DNA of 64,000 nt from Myxococcales bacterium. GTDB lineage: Bacteria > Myxococcota_A > Polyangia > Haliangiales > Haliangiaceae. The position numbers and the translations under genes were made by a program. Below are positions 27,422 to 37,400 of this stretch, one piece after another. Location: assembly GCA_028287115.1 (NCBI GenBank), contig JAQBQF010000135.1, forward strand, positions 1-64,000. Reading direction: 5' to 3'. The notes under the pieces were generated by a model. That model saw only the letters and a program-made list of their open reading frames with translations, searched no databases and was not told the origin of the DNA. Every line of letters begins with the position of its first letter. Position 1 is the stretch's first letter.

Positions 27422-27439
27422 TGCCCACTATTGTGGGCA
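27422..27439. repeat. Inverted repeat after the methyltransferase stop (distal)
   Basis: TGCCCAC-TATT-GTGGGCA is a perfect 7-bp stem with a 4-nt loop, in the 139-bp gap between the methyltransferase stop and the aminotransferase start. On the minus strand, ATTGCCCACAA-T/C-AGTG occurs twice in this gap. No T-run follows, so it may be an attenuator, RNA-processing site or operator rather than a terminator. Confidence 0.5.
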
Positions 27440-27446
27440 ATCACAA

Positions 27447-27462
27447 GTGCGCTTGTGCGCAC
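27447..27462. repeat. Inverted repeat after the methyltransferase stop (proximal)
   Basis: GTGCGC-TTGT-GCGCAC is a perfect 6-bp stem with a 4-nt loop, 15 bases from the methyltransferase stop codon and 7 bases from the neighbouring hairpin. Together they form a tandem hairpin cluster inside an otherwise tightly packed operon. Confidence 0.5.
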
Positions 27463-27477
27463 TGTTGTGGGCAATGA

Positions 27478-28557
27478 CTACTTGCTCGGCAGTTCGATGT
27501 CGAAATAAGCACACCACTGGCGATGGTCGGGGATGAAGACCTCGTTAAGCTTTGCCTTCTTGAGCTTACCGAGCAAGCTGCACCACCCCGACACGTCTCG
27601 GGGAATCCCCTGCAGCGAAAGTACGTGGATCCAGTAGAACATCCCGTCCGCGGCCGACATGTGGAGCATCGGCTCGCCGAGCAGGTAGCGCTTCCCCGGG
27701 AAGTGCTCCGCGAGCGAGTCGATATGTGACAGGACAGCGATCTCGCCATCGCGAAGGCCCTCGTGCTCCATCGCGAACGAGAAGATGACATCGACCTCGC
27801 TCAAGGTCTTGGTGAGCGCGAGGTTATCGAAGGCATCACCGACGTGAAACTTGAGACGGTCTCCCACTCCTTGCGCCTGAGCGGACTTGCGCGCCGCCTC
27901 GATCGCCTCCGGCGCGAGGTCAACGCCAACACCCGAGCGGTCAGCGCCACCCTTGACCCACTCGATCAAGAACTGGCCCGCGCCGCAGCCAAGATCTGCA
28001 ACTTTGCGCGCGCCCTTCCGTGCAAGCACGGCGAGCGGAACCATGTCCATGAACGACGCGGTGTTGAGCTTCGAACCGGCCGCGACGTGATAGGAGTCGC
28101 GCGTGACCTCCTTGCCGTACGTGATCTTCTTCTCGAGCAAGCTGCGCGATTGCGTCATCAGGTGGCCGTAGCCGCCGATGTAGAAGCTGATCGCGGCAAG
28201 GCTCGTCGGCGACATCGCCGCCGTGCCTTTGGGCGTGAGGCGAAATGTCTCGCCCGTCTCCTCCGCGAACAGACCTTGCGTCACGAAGAAGCGAAGCAGG
28301 CCAAGCGTCTGAAAGTAATCGTAACCATTTCGGTCAGCGGCGTCCTTTGCTTGCAAGGAACCGCGCGCCGCGAGATCGCCGATGAGCTTGGACTCGCTGA
28401 ACGTAAACATCGCCGCGCCCAGCGCGAACCCTTGCACCGCGACGGACATCCCACTCGCCATCACATCGCGCAGAAGTTGATCCGCTTGCGGCCCTGTCTC
28501 CACGGCGTGGACGGACCACGGTCCTTGGTGCTCGACGGGGAAAAACCTGGTGGGCAA
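27478..28557 (-). CDS. SAM-dependent methyltransferase
   Basis: A 359-residue class I methyltransferase. Motif I is VADLGCGAGQF (about 188-198), followed by SGVGVDLAPEAIEAARK and FHVGDAFDN. The N-terminal third is helical and resembles the dimerisation/winged-helix region of O-methyltransferases. Methyl acceptor unknown. TTG start at 28557 is supported by AGGAG 6 nt upstream. It is the first gene of the long minus-strand operon down to the Gln module, divergent from the aldolase gene. Confidence 0.87.
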   Translation of the reverse strand: MPTRFFPVEHQGPWSVHAVETGPQADQLLRDVMASGMSVAVQGFALGAAMFTFSESKLIGDLAARGSLQAKDAADRNGYDYFQTLGLLRFFVTQGLFAEETGETFRLTPKGTAAMSPTSLAAISFYIGGYGHLMTQSRSLLEKKITYGKEVTRDSYHVAAGSKLNTASFMDMVPLAVLARKGARKVADLGCGAGQFLIEWVKGGADRSGVGVDLAPEAIEAARKSAQAQGVGDRLKFHVGDAFDNLALTKTLSEVDVIFSFAMEHEGLRDGEIAVLSHIDSLAEHFPGKRYLLGEPMLHMSAADGMFYWIHVLSLQGIPRDVSGWCSLLGKLKKAKLNEVFIPDHRQWCAYFDIELPSK

Positions 28558-28655
28558 TTGTGGCTCCTAACTCTGGGCCGGGATGCTTCACGCGCACCTA
28601 ACAGCCAGCGCGTTTGAAACTACCCTAGATGTTGTTAACATGGCCAGCAGCCATT

Positions 28656-30551
28656 GTGACGCGCCAGTTACGTATTCTCGATGCCACGATTCGTGATGGT
28701 GGCTACATGGTGGATCACCATTTCTCGAGAATCGATCTCGCCACGCTCGTCGGCGGGCTCGATCGCGCGGGCCTGCCGTTGATCGAGGTCGGTCACGGCA
28801 ATGGCGTTGGCTCGCAGTTCTTCAAAGATCCAAAGCTGCGTGTGAGCTCGATGCCGCTCGTCGATGACAAGAGCCACGCGCAGATCGCGCTGCGCGTCGC
28901 ACGGCACGCACGCGTTGGTGTCGTGGTCACGGCGGGCAAGCGCTTCACCCCGATCGAGTACATCGATCAAGTCGCCGATCTCGGCTTCGCGTTCGTCCGG
29001 CTCGCCGTGATGCCCGACGAGATCGATGACGATCTGTTCGCCTACGTTCGGCGAATCAAAGACCGCGGCATGATCGCGTCGATCAACATGATGCAGACCT
29101 ACGCGAAGTCGCCATCGCACGTCGCCGAGCTCGCCGCTCGCGCCGCGGGTCATGGCGTTGACTGGTTCTATGTCGTCGACTCGGCCGGCGGCATGATGGT
29201 CGACGAGGTGAAGCAATACGTCAGCGCGATCCTCGCCGCCGCACCGGTCGAGGTCGGACTCCACGCGCACAACAACCTCGGATGCGCGACGGCCAACTGT
29301 CTCGCTGCCGTCGAGGCAGGCGCGACGCTCGTCGACGGGACGCTCAACGGCATGGGCCGTGCGACCGGCAACCCCGCCACCGAGCAGCTCGCGGCCGCCT
29401 TGCGCGACCGCCTGGCCCACCAGGTCGATCTCGACGCACTCGTCGTCCTCGGCAACGCGATCCGCTCGCTATTTCAGGATGCCGGCAACGACTCGTTCGA
29501 CGCGATCTCGGGTGCCGCACTCGTCCACTCGCGCAACGTACCCAAGGTCCTCGAAGCGGCGCGCAAACGCGAACGATCTCCTGGCTCGTTCTTGATCGCC
29601 GTCGGCGTCGAAGCGCGGCGCCGCGGAATGATCATGGCGATGACCTACGGAGACGAGCTGTACGATACAGCGGCCGCAGCGTCCGTTCCCGCGCATCGCA
29701 TGGAGCCCGGCGACGAGATGATCGAGGTCGCGAGCGAGGAGATCCTCGGACGCTGGAATGGCGGCCCGAAGCAAGCGATCGAAGAGCTCAGCCTGCGCAG
29801 CCGCCAGCGCCATCTCGAGTCGGTGGTCCATGTCTCGCGCGCGGCAGCGAGCTTGTGCGCTCGGCCGGTGCCATGGCAGAGCTCGGTCATCGGTGTGACG
29901 ATCCCGTGGTCCGATCGAGCCGCGAGCTGGGCGGTCGAGCCCGATCGGCTGCCTGACTTCGTGCTCGTAGATGAAGGCGACCCCGAGCCGCTGATCAAGG
30001 CCAACCTCGCCACATGGCGGCTCTCGTTCAGCGATCTCTACGCGCGAGCCGTCCAGGATCTCTGCTTGTCGCTGCGTAACGCGGCCTTCTCGTTGTGGTG
30101 TCCGGACGGCGCGGCGCGCGATGCCGAGCGGATGCTCGGCGGGCTTCCTCGTTCGACCGGCTCACGCCCCTCCGGCCCGATCGCGATCCTACTGGGAGAT
30201 GACGACCGTCTCGACGCTCTGCTTGGCGCAGGTGATGTCGGCGTCCTCGTGGGCGCGCCGCATCCTGCGCGAGTCGACGCGGCCCGGCAGCGCGGTGCGC
30301 GCGTCGTCCAACCGAAGTGGGAGACCGCTGTCTCACAAGCCGCAGAATCTTTGATCGCACTCCATCGCGAGCTGTCCGGCGCCGAGTCTGCCGACGGTCT
30401 TGCATCCGGCGTGCAGGCATGTGGTCCGGGCCAAGCCAAGTGGGACCCGGAACGTGGGATGCTCCTCGAGGCTGACGATCCGGTCAGCGCCGCACAAAGA
30501 GCTGGCACCTCGTACGTCCGCTCGATCATTCGCGGCACGCGTCGGTTGTAA
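28656..30551 (+). CDS. HMGL-like (DRE-TIM) aldolase with unknown C-terminal region
   Basis: About 631 residues. The first 300 form a DRE-TIM barrel like 4-hydroxy-2-oxovalerate aldolase: LDATIRDGGYM at the N-terminus (Arg-Asp for base and metal) and GLHAHNNLGCATAN, the His-x-His metal motif. The family makes or breaks C-C bonds of 2-keto acids, sometimes with acyl-CoA. The remaining ~330 residues, from about SFLIAVGVEARRR onwards, match nothing I recognise. GTG at 28656 is preferred because it places the usual ILDATIRDGG start right after; ATG 28629 is possible. TTGAAA (28614-28619) and TTAACA (28635-28640) could be promoter hexamers but spacing is short. It is 5 nt from the A-T-TE gene. Confidence 0.8.
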   Translation: MTRQLRILDATIRDGGYMVDHHFSRIDLATLVGGLDRAGLPLIEVGHGNGVGSQFFKDPKLRVSSMPLVDDKSHAQIALRVARHARVGVVVTAGKRFTPIEYIDQVADLGFAFVRLAVMPDEIDDDLFAYVRRIKDRGMIASINMMQTYAKSPSHVAELAARAAGHGVDWFYVVDSAGGMMVDEVKQYVSAILAAAPVEVGLHAHNNLGCATANCLAAVEAGATLVDGTLNGMGRATGNPATEQLAAALRDRLAHQVDLDALVVLGNAIRSLFQDAGNDSFDAISGAALVHSRNVPKVLEAARKRERSPGSFLIAVGVEARRRGMIMAMTYGDELYDTAAAASVPAHRMEPGDEMIEVASEEILGRWNGGPKQAIEELSLRSRQRHLESVVHVSRAAASLCARPVPWQSSVIGVTIPWSDRAASWAVEPDRLPDFVLVDEGDPEPLIKANLATWRLSFSDLYARAVQDLCLSLRNAAFSLWCPDGAARDAERMLGGLPRSTGSRPSGPIAILLGDDDRLDALLGAGDVGVLVGAPHPARVDAARQRGARVVQPKWETAVSQAAESLIALHRELSGAESADGLASGVQACGPGQAKWDPERGMLLEADDPVSAAQRAGTSYVRSIIRGTRRL

Positions 30552-30556
30552 CTCGG

Positions 30557-33151
30557 ATGTCCGTCCTCGACGTACTTGCCCAAGTCACGGCTCGTTGCGC
30601 GGCCTCACCCGCGCTCGAGGACGTCGCACAGCGGCTCACATATGCGGAGCTCGACGCGCGATCGAATGCGATCGCTCTGCGTCTCGAAGCGCGGGACGTC
30701 GGTCCGGAAACACTCGTCGGCATCTGCACGCGGACGTCGGTGGAGACGATCGTCGCGATGATCGGCGTTCTGAAGGTAGGCGCAGCGTTCGTGCTCCTCG
30801 ACATCACCTACCCAGCGCAGCGACTCGCATCGATGCTCGAAGATAGCGCCCTGCAGATCGTGCTCGTCGATCGCGCTTGCTACAACGCACCCGTGCTGGC
30901 CGGCCTGGACCAGGTCGTGATCGGACGCGAAGGCGAGGCGAAACGCCCGCCTCCGCCGATCATCCTACCAGCGCACCTGGCGTACGTCGTGTTCACCTCC
31001 GGTTCCACCGGCCGGCCCAAGGGAGTTGCGGTCACTCACGCCGGACTACCGAACCTGATCGAGCGACAGATCGAGGCGTTCCAGATCGATGCTGGAAGTC
31101 GCGTGTTCCAGTTTGCCCCGCTCGGCTTCGACGCCGTGGTCTCCGAGGTGTTCACCGCGTTGGCGGCGGGCGCGACGCTCTGCCTCGAGGAACGCACGCC
31201 GGGTTACGACATTCAGGAGATGCTCGTTCGGCGACGCATCAGCGTGGTGACACTTCCGCCTTCGTTGCTGCGCGTCTTGCCAGCGCAGAGCCTTCCCGCA
31301 CTTCGAACCGTCGTGTCGGCCGGAGAAGCATGCTCGACAGACATCATCGAGCGCTGGGCGCCCGGACGCCTGATGCTGAACGCGTACGGCCCGAGTGAGT
31401 GCACCGTGTGCGCGACGATGAAGCAGATGTCCGGCCCCGAGGACTCGCCGACGATCGGGCGCGCGATGCAAGGCGTGGAGACATTCGTGCTCGACGCGGA
31501 TCTGGTCCAGGTCGCGCCAGGCGAGACGGGCGAGCTCTATCTCGGTGGCAGCGCCGTGGCGCGTGGCTACGTCGGACTGCCCTACCTCACCGCCGATCGG
31601 TTCATGCCGAATCCGTTCGCCGGGGACGGCTCGCGGATGTATCGGACGGGCGACGTCGTGCGGCTGCTCGACGATGGCGAGCTCGAGTACGTCGGTCGAA
31701 CCGACGACCAGATCAAGGTACGGGGGTTTCGCGTGGAGCCTCGAGAGATCGAGGATTCGCTGCGCGAGATGCCGGAGGTCAAGGACGTCGTCGTGCTTCC
31801 TCGGAGGCGGCCGACCGGCGAGATCACGCTCGTCGCGTACGTCCTGTGCCAGCCCGACCAGGTCACCGAGCTCGATCTCCGACACTTCTCGCAGATCCGG
31901 TTGGCGCATTTTCTGCGCCCGGCGGACTTCGTGCTGCTACCCGCCTGGCCGATGTCTCCCAACGGAAAGGTCGATCGCACGGCGCTCAAGAGCTTGCGAC
32001 CGACCCTGACGATGCGCGCGGTAGCGCCGTCTAGCGACACCGAGCAGACGCTCGAGGCCATCGCACAAAGGCTCCTCGATCAAACCGACGTCGACCTCGA
32101 TCGAAGCTTTTTCGATCAGGGCGGAGATTCGATCGCGGCCGCACGATTCGTGATCGCGATCGCCGCCGCATTCAACCGCCGTCTTCCGGTAGGTACGCTG
32201 TTCGAGTGCCCGACCTTGCGGGCTCTCGCGCGGCACATCGATCGAGCGGTCGCGGAACCGCAGTCGACGCAGGAGCACACGATCGTGCGGCTCCGGACCG
32301 GCTCGTCGATGCCGCCGATCTGGATGCCCGCGCCCGTCCACGGCAACGCGCTGTGCTACATGCGATTTGCGAGCCTCCTCGGCCGGAACCGGCGCTGCTT
32401 CGGTCTGCAGACCCCCGGCGTCGACGGCGAAGCGGAGCCGATGGATGACTTCGTGGCGCTCGCCGCCCATCAGGTGAAGACGATCCGCCAGCACCAGCCA
32501 CGCGGTCCTTACGTTCTCGTCGGCTGGTCCATGGGCGGCAGCCTCGCGTTCGAGATGGCGGTGCAGCTCGAGCATGCCGGCGAAGTCGTCTCGAACCTCG
32601 TGCTGATTGGATCGACGGCTCCTTCGGAGGACCATCTCGAGGCCGCGCGCGCGACGATGAAAGGCTACGAGACCTGGCGCATGGCGTATTTCTATCTGCG
32701 TTCGCTCGCGTTCTCGCTGGGCACGCCGATCGCGCTCGATTTCAACGAGTTCAGCCGGCTTTCGGACAATCAGGTATTCGGGCGATTCGTCTCGATCGTG
32801 CGACAGCTCGGAGCGCTCGGCGGCGAGATCGACGAGGAGCTCGCGAAGCGGTGGGTTGGCGTGATCCGCGCAAACCTCTTCGGATTTCAGCACCAGAAAC
32901 CGAGCGGGAGGTTCCGTGGCCGCGTGTTGAAGATCGAGCCACTGGGGGCAAACCCCTTGTTCAAGGACGATCTGGTGAGTGAGCGTAAGGTCCCGCCCGG
33001 GCGCTGGGACGAGCTCCTCGCCGGTCCCGTCGAGACCCGCACCGTCGCAGGAAATCATTACACGCTGATGTTGGATCCGTGGGTCAGCGAGCCGGCATCG
33101 ATCATCGACGAATGGCTCCGGTCCACCGGCGCGTTCAACCATCGCCCGTAA
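30557..33151 (+). CDS. NRPS termination module A-T-TE, predicted Tyr
   Basis: An 864-residue protein with YVVFTSGSTGRPKG (about 149), carrier DQGGDSIAAAR (Ser about 523) and a thioesterase with VGWSMGGSLAFE (Ser about 658) and GNHYTLM (His about 834). The code read by eye is D-A-S-T-V-A-A-V-C, which I associate with Tyr and which is close to the Phe code DAWTIAAVC. No condensation domain is present at all, consistent with every upstream module ending in C. This is the only module in the window with a TE, so it should release the final peptide by hydrolysis or cyclisation. Confidence 0.93.
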   Translation: MSVLDVLAQVTARCAASPALEDVAQRLTYAELDARSNAIALRLEARDVGPETLVGICTRTSVETIVAMIGVLKVGAAFVLLDITYPAQRLASMLEDSALQIVLVDRACYNAPVLAGLDQVVIGREGEAKRPPPPIILPAHLAYVVFTSGSTGRPKGVAVTHAGLPNLIERQIEAFQIDAGSRVFQFAPLGFDAVVSEVFTALAAGATLCLEERTPGYDIQEMLVRRRISVVTLPPSLLRVLPAQSLPALRTVVSAGEACSTDIIERWAPGRLMLNAYGPSECTVCATMKQMSGPEDSPTIGRAMQGVETFVLDADLVQVAPGETGELYLGGSAVARGYVGLPYLTADRFMPNPFAGDGSRMYRTGDVVRLLDDGELEYVGRTDDQIKVRGFRVEPREIEDSLREMPEVKDVVVLPRRRPTGEITLVAYVLCQPDQVTELDLRHFSQIRLAHFLRPADFVLLPAWPMSPNGKVDRTALKSLRPTLTMRAVAPSSDTEQTLEAIAQRLLDQTDVDLDRSFFDQGGDSIAAARFVIAIAAAFNRRLPVGTLFECPTLRALARHIDRAVAEPQSTQEHTIVRLRTGSSMPPIWMPAPVHGNALCYMRFASLLGRNRRCFGLQTPGVDGEAEPMDDFVALAAHQVKTIRQHQPRGPYVLVGWSMGGSLAFEMAVQLEHAGEVVSNLVLIGSTAPSEDHLEAARATMKGYETWRMAYFYLRSLAFSLGTPIALDFNEFSRLSDNQVFGRFVSIVRQLGALGGEIDEELAKRWVGVIRANLFGFQHQKPSGRFRGRVLKIEPLGANPLFKDDLVSERKVPPGRWDELLAGPVETRTVAGNHYTLMLDPWVSEPASIIDEWLRSTGAFNHRP

Positions 33152-33224
33152 CGACGACTTCGACGAACATTCGTTACATCAGCGGCCCGGTGGATCCACA
33201 TGCGAGGTTCGAACCGGTGACAAG

Positions 33225-33250
33225 CTCCCTGATATAATGTTCGCAACAGG
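33225..33250 (+). promoter_or_regulatory. Promoter-like box upstream of the second amidohydrolase
   Basis: A perfect -10 hexamer TATAAT (33233-33238) lies 24 nt before the ATG at 33263, within TCCCTGATATAATG. The downstream CAACAGGAG includes the ribosome binding site. The block matches that upstream of the LanB gene in sequence and in distance to the start codon. The 111-bp gap 33152-33262 holds nothing else I can name. Confidence 0.6.
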
Positions 33251-33262
33251 AGATACTGTCGA

Positions 33263-34378
33263 ATGACGACCGAAAACCGCCCGCGATTCATCGATGCGGA
33301 TGCTCACATCTTCGAGCAGCTCGACATGTGGGACCGGATACCGAAGCCGTATCAGTCACGGATCGAGCATCGGTTTCCCGTCGAGGATCCGTACTACCAC
33401 AAGCGGATCTTCGACACGTACCTCGACGGTGAGCCGATCCCGACGTGGATGGGTCAAGACCGCTTGAAGCGATTTCGGCTGATCCCGCGCATGCTCAAAA
33501 AGTTTCCCGACGGTGCCCCCGGCATGGAACCGGAGCGGATGCTCAAGGACTTCGACATCGAAGGACTCGATGCCGCGGCGATCTATCCGACGCTCTGCTT
33601 GTTCGCACCGTGGATCCCCAAGCTCGGTGCCGGCTTCGCTTCGGCGATCGCGACCGCGTACAACGACTGGATCTACGATTTCTGTTCGGTCGATCGCCGT
33701 CGTCTCCGCCCGGTCGCCGTGATCTCGTTCCACGATGTCTCTTCGGCGCTAAAAGAGATCGAGCGGTGCGCCGCGCGCAACTTCGTCGGCGCGTTCATGC
33801 GCCCGAACCCGCTCTACAACCGCACGCTCGGCAGCGAAGATTATTTCCCGATCTACAAGGCCCTCGAGCAGGCGGGCATGACGGTCGGCATCCACGAAGG
33901 AAATTTCAGCCTGTTGCCAACCGCGGGCCTCGATCGCGTCAAGGATCAGGCGGGTCACCACATCGTCTGCCACCCGCTCGAGCAGATGCTCGCGTTCCTT
34001 TCGCTGTATCAGGCCGAAGTGTTCGCGAAGTTCCCGAAGCTCAACTTCCTGTTCCTCGAGTGCGGGACGCTGTGGGCACCGTACTGGATCGAGCGGATGG
34101 ATGCCGAGCTTCGCGAGTACCGCAGCAACCAGAGTGGACGCGCGCCGTCGGAGATCTTCCGCGACCAATGCTTCGTATCGACCGAGGTCGACGATCATTT
34201 TCTCCCGACGGTGTTGCAGCTCATGGGTGAAGACAACGTGCTCATGAGCACCGACTACCCGCACGACGAGTCGCACTACCCGAACTCTCACAAGCTGTTC
34301 ATGGACCAGGCGATCTCGGAAGCTGCGCGCGACAAGGTCGGGCGCACCAACACGCTGCGCGCCTATCCGCGGTTCTAA
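33263..34378 (+). CDS. Amidohydrolase-2 family metal-dependent hydrolase/decarboxylase
   Basis: A 371-residue ACMSD-type TIM barrel: FIDADAHIFEQ at the N-terminus (first metal motif), VGIHEGNFSLL and IVCHPLEQM (metal/catalytic His residues, about 210 and 232) and the late STDYPHDES (Asp about 331). It is shorter than and clearly divergent from the 8906-10390 paralogue, but keeps the same motif order. Reaction unknown: C-N hydrolysis or decarboxylation. It has its own promoter-like box and is 47 bp upstream of a VOC-NRPS gene in the same direction. Confidence 0.87.
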   Translation: MTTENRPRFIDADAHIFEQLDMWDRIPKPYQSRIEHRFPVEDPYYHKRIFDTYLDGEPIPTWMGQDRLKRFRLIPRMLKKFPDGAPGMEPERMLKDFDIEGLDAAAIYPTLCLFAPWIPKLGAGFASAIATAYNDWIYDFCSVDRRRLRPVAVISFHDVSSALKEIERCAARNFVGAFMRPNPLYNRTLGSEDYFPIYKALEQAGMTVGIHEGNFSLLPTAGLDRVKDQAGHHIVCHPLEQMLAFLSLYQAEVFAKFPKLNFLFLECGTLWAPYWIERMDAELREYRSNQSGRAPSEIFRDQCFVSTEVDDHFLPTVLQLMGEDNVLMSTDYPHDESHYPNSHKLFMDQAISEAARDKVGRTNTLRAYPRF

Positions 34379-34425
34379 CGCGGTAATCAAGTGCCACAGA
34401 CCGCCGGAGTCCGCCTGGTCCTCGC

Positions 34426-37400
34426 ATGATGATCCTGGCGCACGTCGATCTCGTGGTGAGAAACCTGGAGCGATCCTTGGCGTTCTATGTGGAACGTCTC
34501 GGCTGCTCGATCGCCACAGACACGCTCATCGAGGGTCCGGCCGCCGGGTTTTATTCTACCGGGGACCCGGCAACGGCGGCGATGCGACTCGTCTTGCTTC
34601 GGTTGCCGTCGGACGGCCAGGCGTTCGGCGGGATGATCGAGCTGATCGAGCTGCACGGCGAGCCGCCATCCGGTCCGGACGCCGAAGCACCCGCTCCTCC
34701 TCGAGCTTACGGAATTCGTAACTTCACGCTCGCGGTCGAGGACTTGTCCCGAAGCCTTGCAGAGCTGCGCGCGAAAGGCGTCGTTCCGTGGCGTGAGGCC
34801 GTCATGGATCTGACGCATCGTGGCCAGGGCAAGATCGCGTTCATCGCGGATCCCGACGGAAACTGGATCGAGCTCGTGGAGGCACAGCCCCACAGGACCG
34901 TCGGCCCGAAGGTCGCCGATGCGCGACAACGGCAACAGCTCGTGACATGGAACGCCACCGCGCGCGACTACCCTCGCGAGCACATCCACGAGGCCTTCGA
35001 GCGGCAAGCGGCGGTCGCGCCGTCGCGCACGGCCTTGGTGTTCGAGGCGCAGTCGCTGACATATGCCGAGCTCGACGCGCGCGCCAACCAGCTCGCTCGC
35101 CATCTTCGAGCGCGCGGGATCGGGCCGGAGTCGCTCGTCGGGGTCGCGATGGAGCGGTCGGTCGAGATGGTCGTGTCGCTGCTCGCGGTGCTCAAGGCAG
35201 GTGCGGCGTACGTACCGTTCGATCCCGGTTACCCGAAGGACCGGCTCGAATACATGATCGGAGACGCCCGACCGGCGATCGTGCTGATCCAGGAGGAGCT
35301 CCGCCGATCCTTGCCATTCGGCGACGGCCAGATCCTCGCGGTCGATTCGGCGTGGTCCGAGATCGCGGGACTGCCCGCGGATAACCTCGGCGTAGCGGTC
35401 CGGCCCGAGAACCTCGCGTACGTGATCTACACGTCCGGATCGACCGGCCGCCCGAAGGGCGCGATGAACACCCACGCGGGTATCGCGAATCGCTTGCAGT
35501 GGATGCAGGAGCAGTACCGGCTCACGGCGGACGACCGGATCCTGCAGAAGACACCGTTCAGCTTCGACGTCTCGGTCTGGGAGCTGTTCTGGCCGCTCAT
35601 GTACGGCGCGCGGTTGGTCGTGGCCAAGCCGCGGGGCCACCAGGATCCCGACTACCTGGTGAAGACGATCGTGGACGAGGGAATCACCACGATCCACTTC
35701 GTTCCTCCGATGCTCGGTGTGTTCCTCGAAGCGGAGGCGATCTCGCGGTGCACCAGCCTGCGCTGCGTGATCGCGAGTGGCGAAGCGCTCCCCTTCAACC
35801 TCGTCGTACGGTTCCGAGAGCGACTCGGTGCCGCGCTTCACAACCTGTACGGCCCGACCGAGGCGTCGGTCGACGTGAGCCACTGGACCTGCGAGCTCGA
35901 CGGACCTCCGGTCGTTCCGATCGGCCGTCCGATCGCGAACCTGCGCCTGCACGTGCTCGACGCGAGCTTCGAGCCGGTTGCGATCGGTGTCGAAGGAGAG
36001 ATCCACATCGCCGGTATCGGCCTCGCCCGCGGCTATCTCGATCGGCCGGCGCTCACCGCGGAACGCTTCGTGCCCGATCCGTTTTCGCCCGAGCCGGGCG
36101 GACGTCTGTACAAGACCGGCGATCTCGGCCGGTGGCGCGCCGACGGTGTGATCGAATATCTCGGCCGCAACGATCATCAAGTGAAGATCCGCGGGTTCAG
36201 GATCGAGCTCGGGGAGATCGAAGCACAGCTCGCGCTGCATCCAGCGATCCGCGAGGTCGTCGTGATCGCGCGAGAAGACGCGCCCGGCGACAAGCAGCTC
36301 GTCGCATACATCGTCGGCAACGGCCTTACTCCTGACGTGGCGGAGCTGCGCGCCCATCTCGAGACCGAGCTACCGCCATACATGGTGCCGGCGGCGTTCG
36401 TGATGCTCGACGAGCTGCCGCTCACGCCCAACGGGAAACTGGATCGCAAGGCGCTGCGCGCGCCGGCGCACGACGTCGCGACGCGCTCGCACGAAGCTCC
36501 ACGCGGGGACGTCGAGCAGGCGCTCGCGCGTCTCTGGGCCGAGCTGTTGCGGGTCGACCACGTCGGCCGCCACGATCACTTCTTCCACCTCGGAGGCCAT
36601 TCGCTGCTCGCGATGCGGCTGATCTCGCGCGTCCGCGAGCTGCTCGGCGTAGAGCTCTCGCTCTCGATGTTGGCCGAGGCGCCAACGCTCGGCGAGCTCG
36701 CCGCGCGAGTCGCAGCAAGCGGCCGCCGCGGCACCGTTGCCGGGCCGACCCCGCGTGCCGCACGAACCGGCGACTTCCCGGTGTTGCCCGCGCAGCGCCG
36801 GCTCTGGTTCGCAGACCAGATGGCACTGAGAAATTTCGACGTCGAGGCGATCACCATGTTCGGTGAGCTCGACGCGGAGGCACTTCGAGGAGCGCTCGAT
36901 CACGTCACCCGCATTCATCCAGCGTTCGCGACCACCTTCGTGCTCGAAGCAGGTGTCCTCGTGCAGCGGATCGGACCGGCGGTAGACGCCGGACTCGAGA
37001 TCGTCGACCTCGCCGGCGAAGATCGCGAGCGCGCCAGGATCGAGCTCGAGGACATCGAGCGCGGCGAGGCCGGCTTTCCGTGTGATGTCGAGGCCGGTCC
37101 GCTACACCGCCTCGTGCTGTGTCGACTCTCGGAGCAGGAGCACGTCCTGTTCGTCGGTTTTCATCACCTCATGATGGACGGCTGGTCGATGCAGGTCTTC
37201 TTGGCCGACCTCGAGAACGAGTACCGTGCGGCGCGCGGAGCCGCTTCGCCGCCGCTGGTTTCGCCGCCGGTCGACTGCGCCGACGTTGCCCGATGGCGCG
37301 CCACCGACGCGCGTCGTCCAGCGCCGGACCTGGTGCGGTCTGTGATCGATTCTCTGCGGGGAGCGCCGCAGTTGCTCACGCTACGGTGCGCTCGGCCCCG

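Noticed and set aside
34387-36357. Open frame of 656 codons on the minus strand
   Set aside because: Antisense to the VOC-NRPS gene; charged low-complexity composition and no motif.
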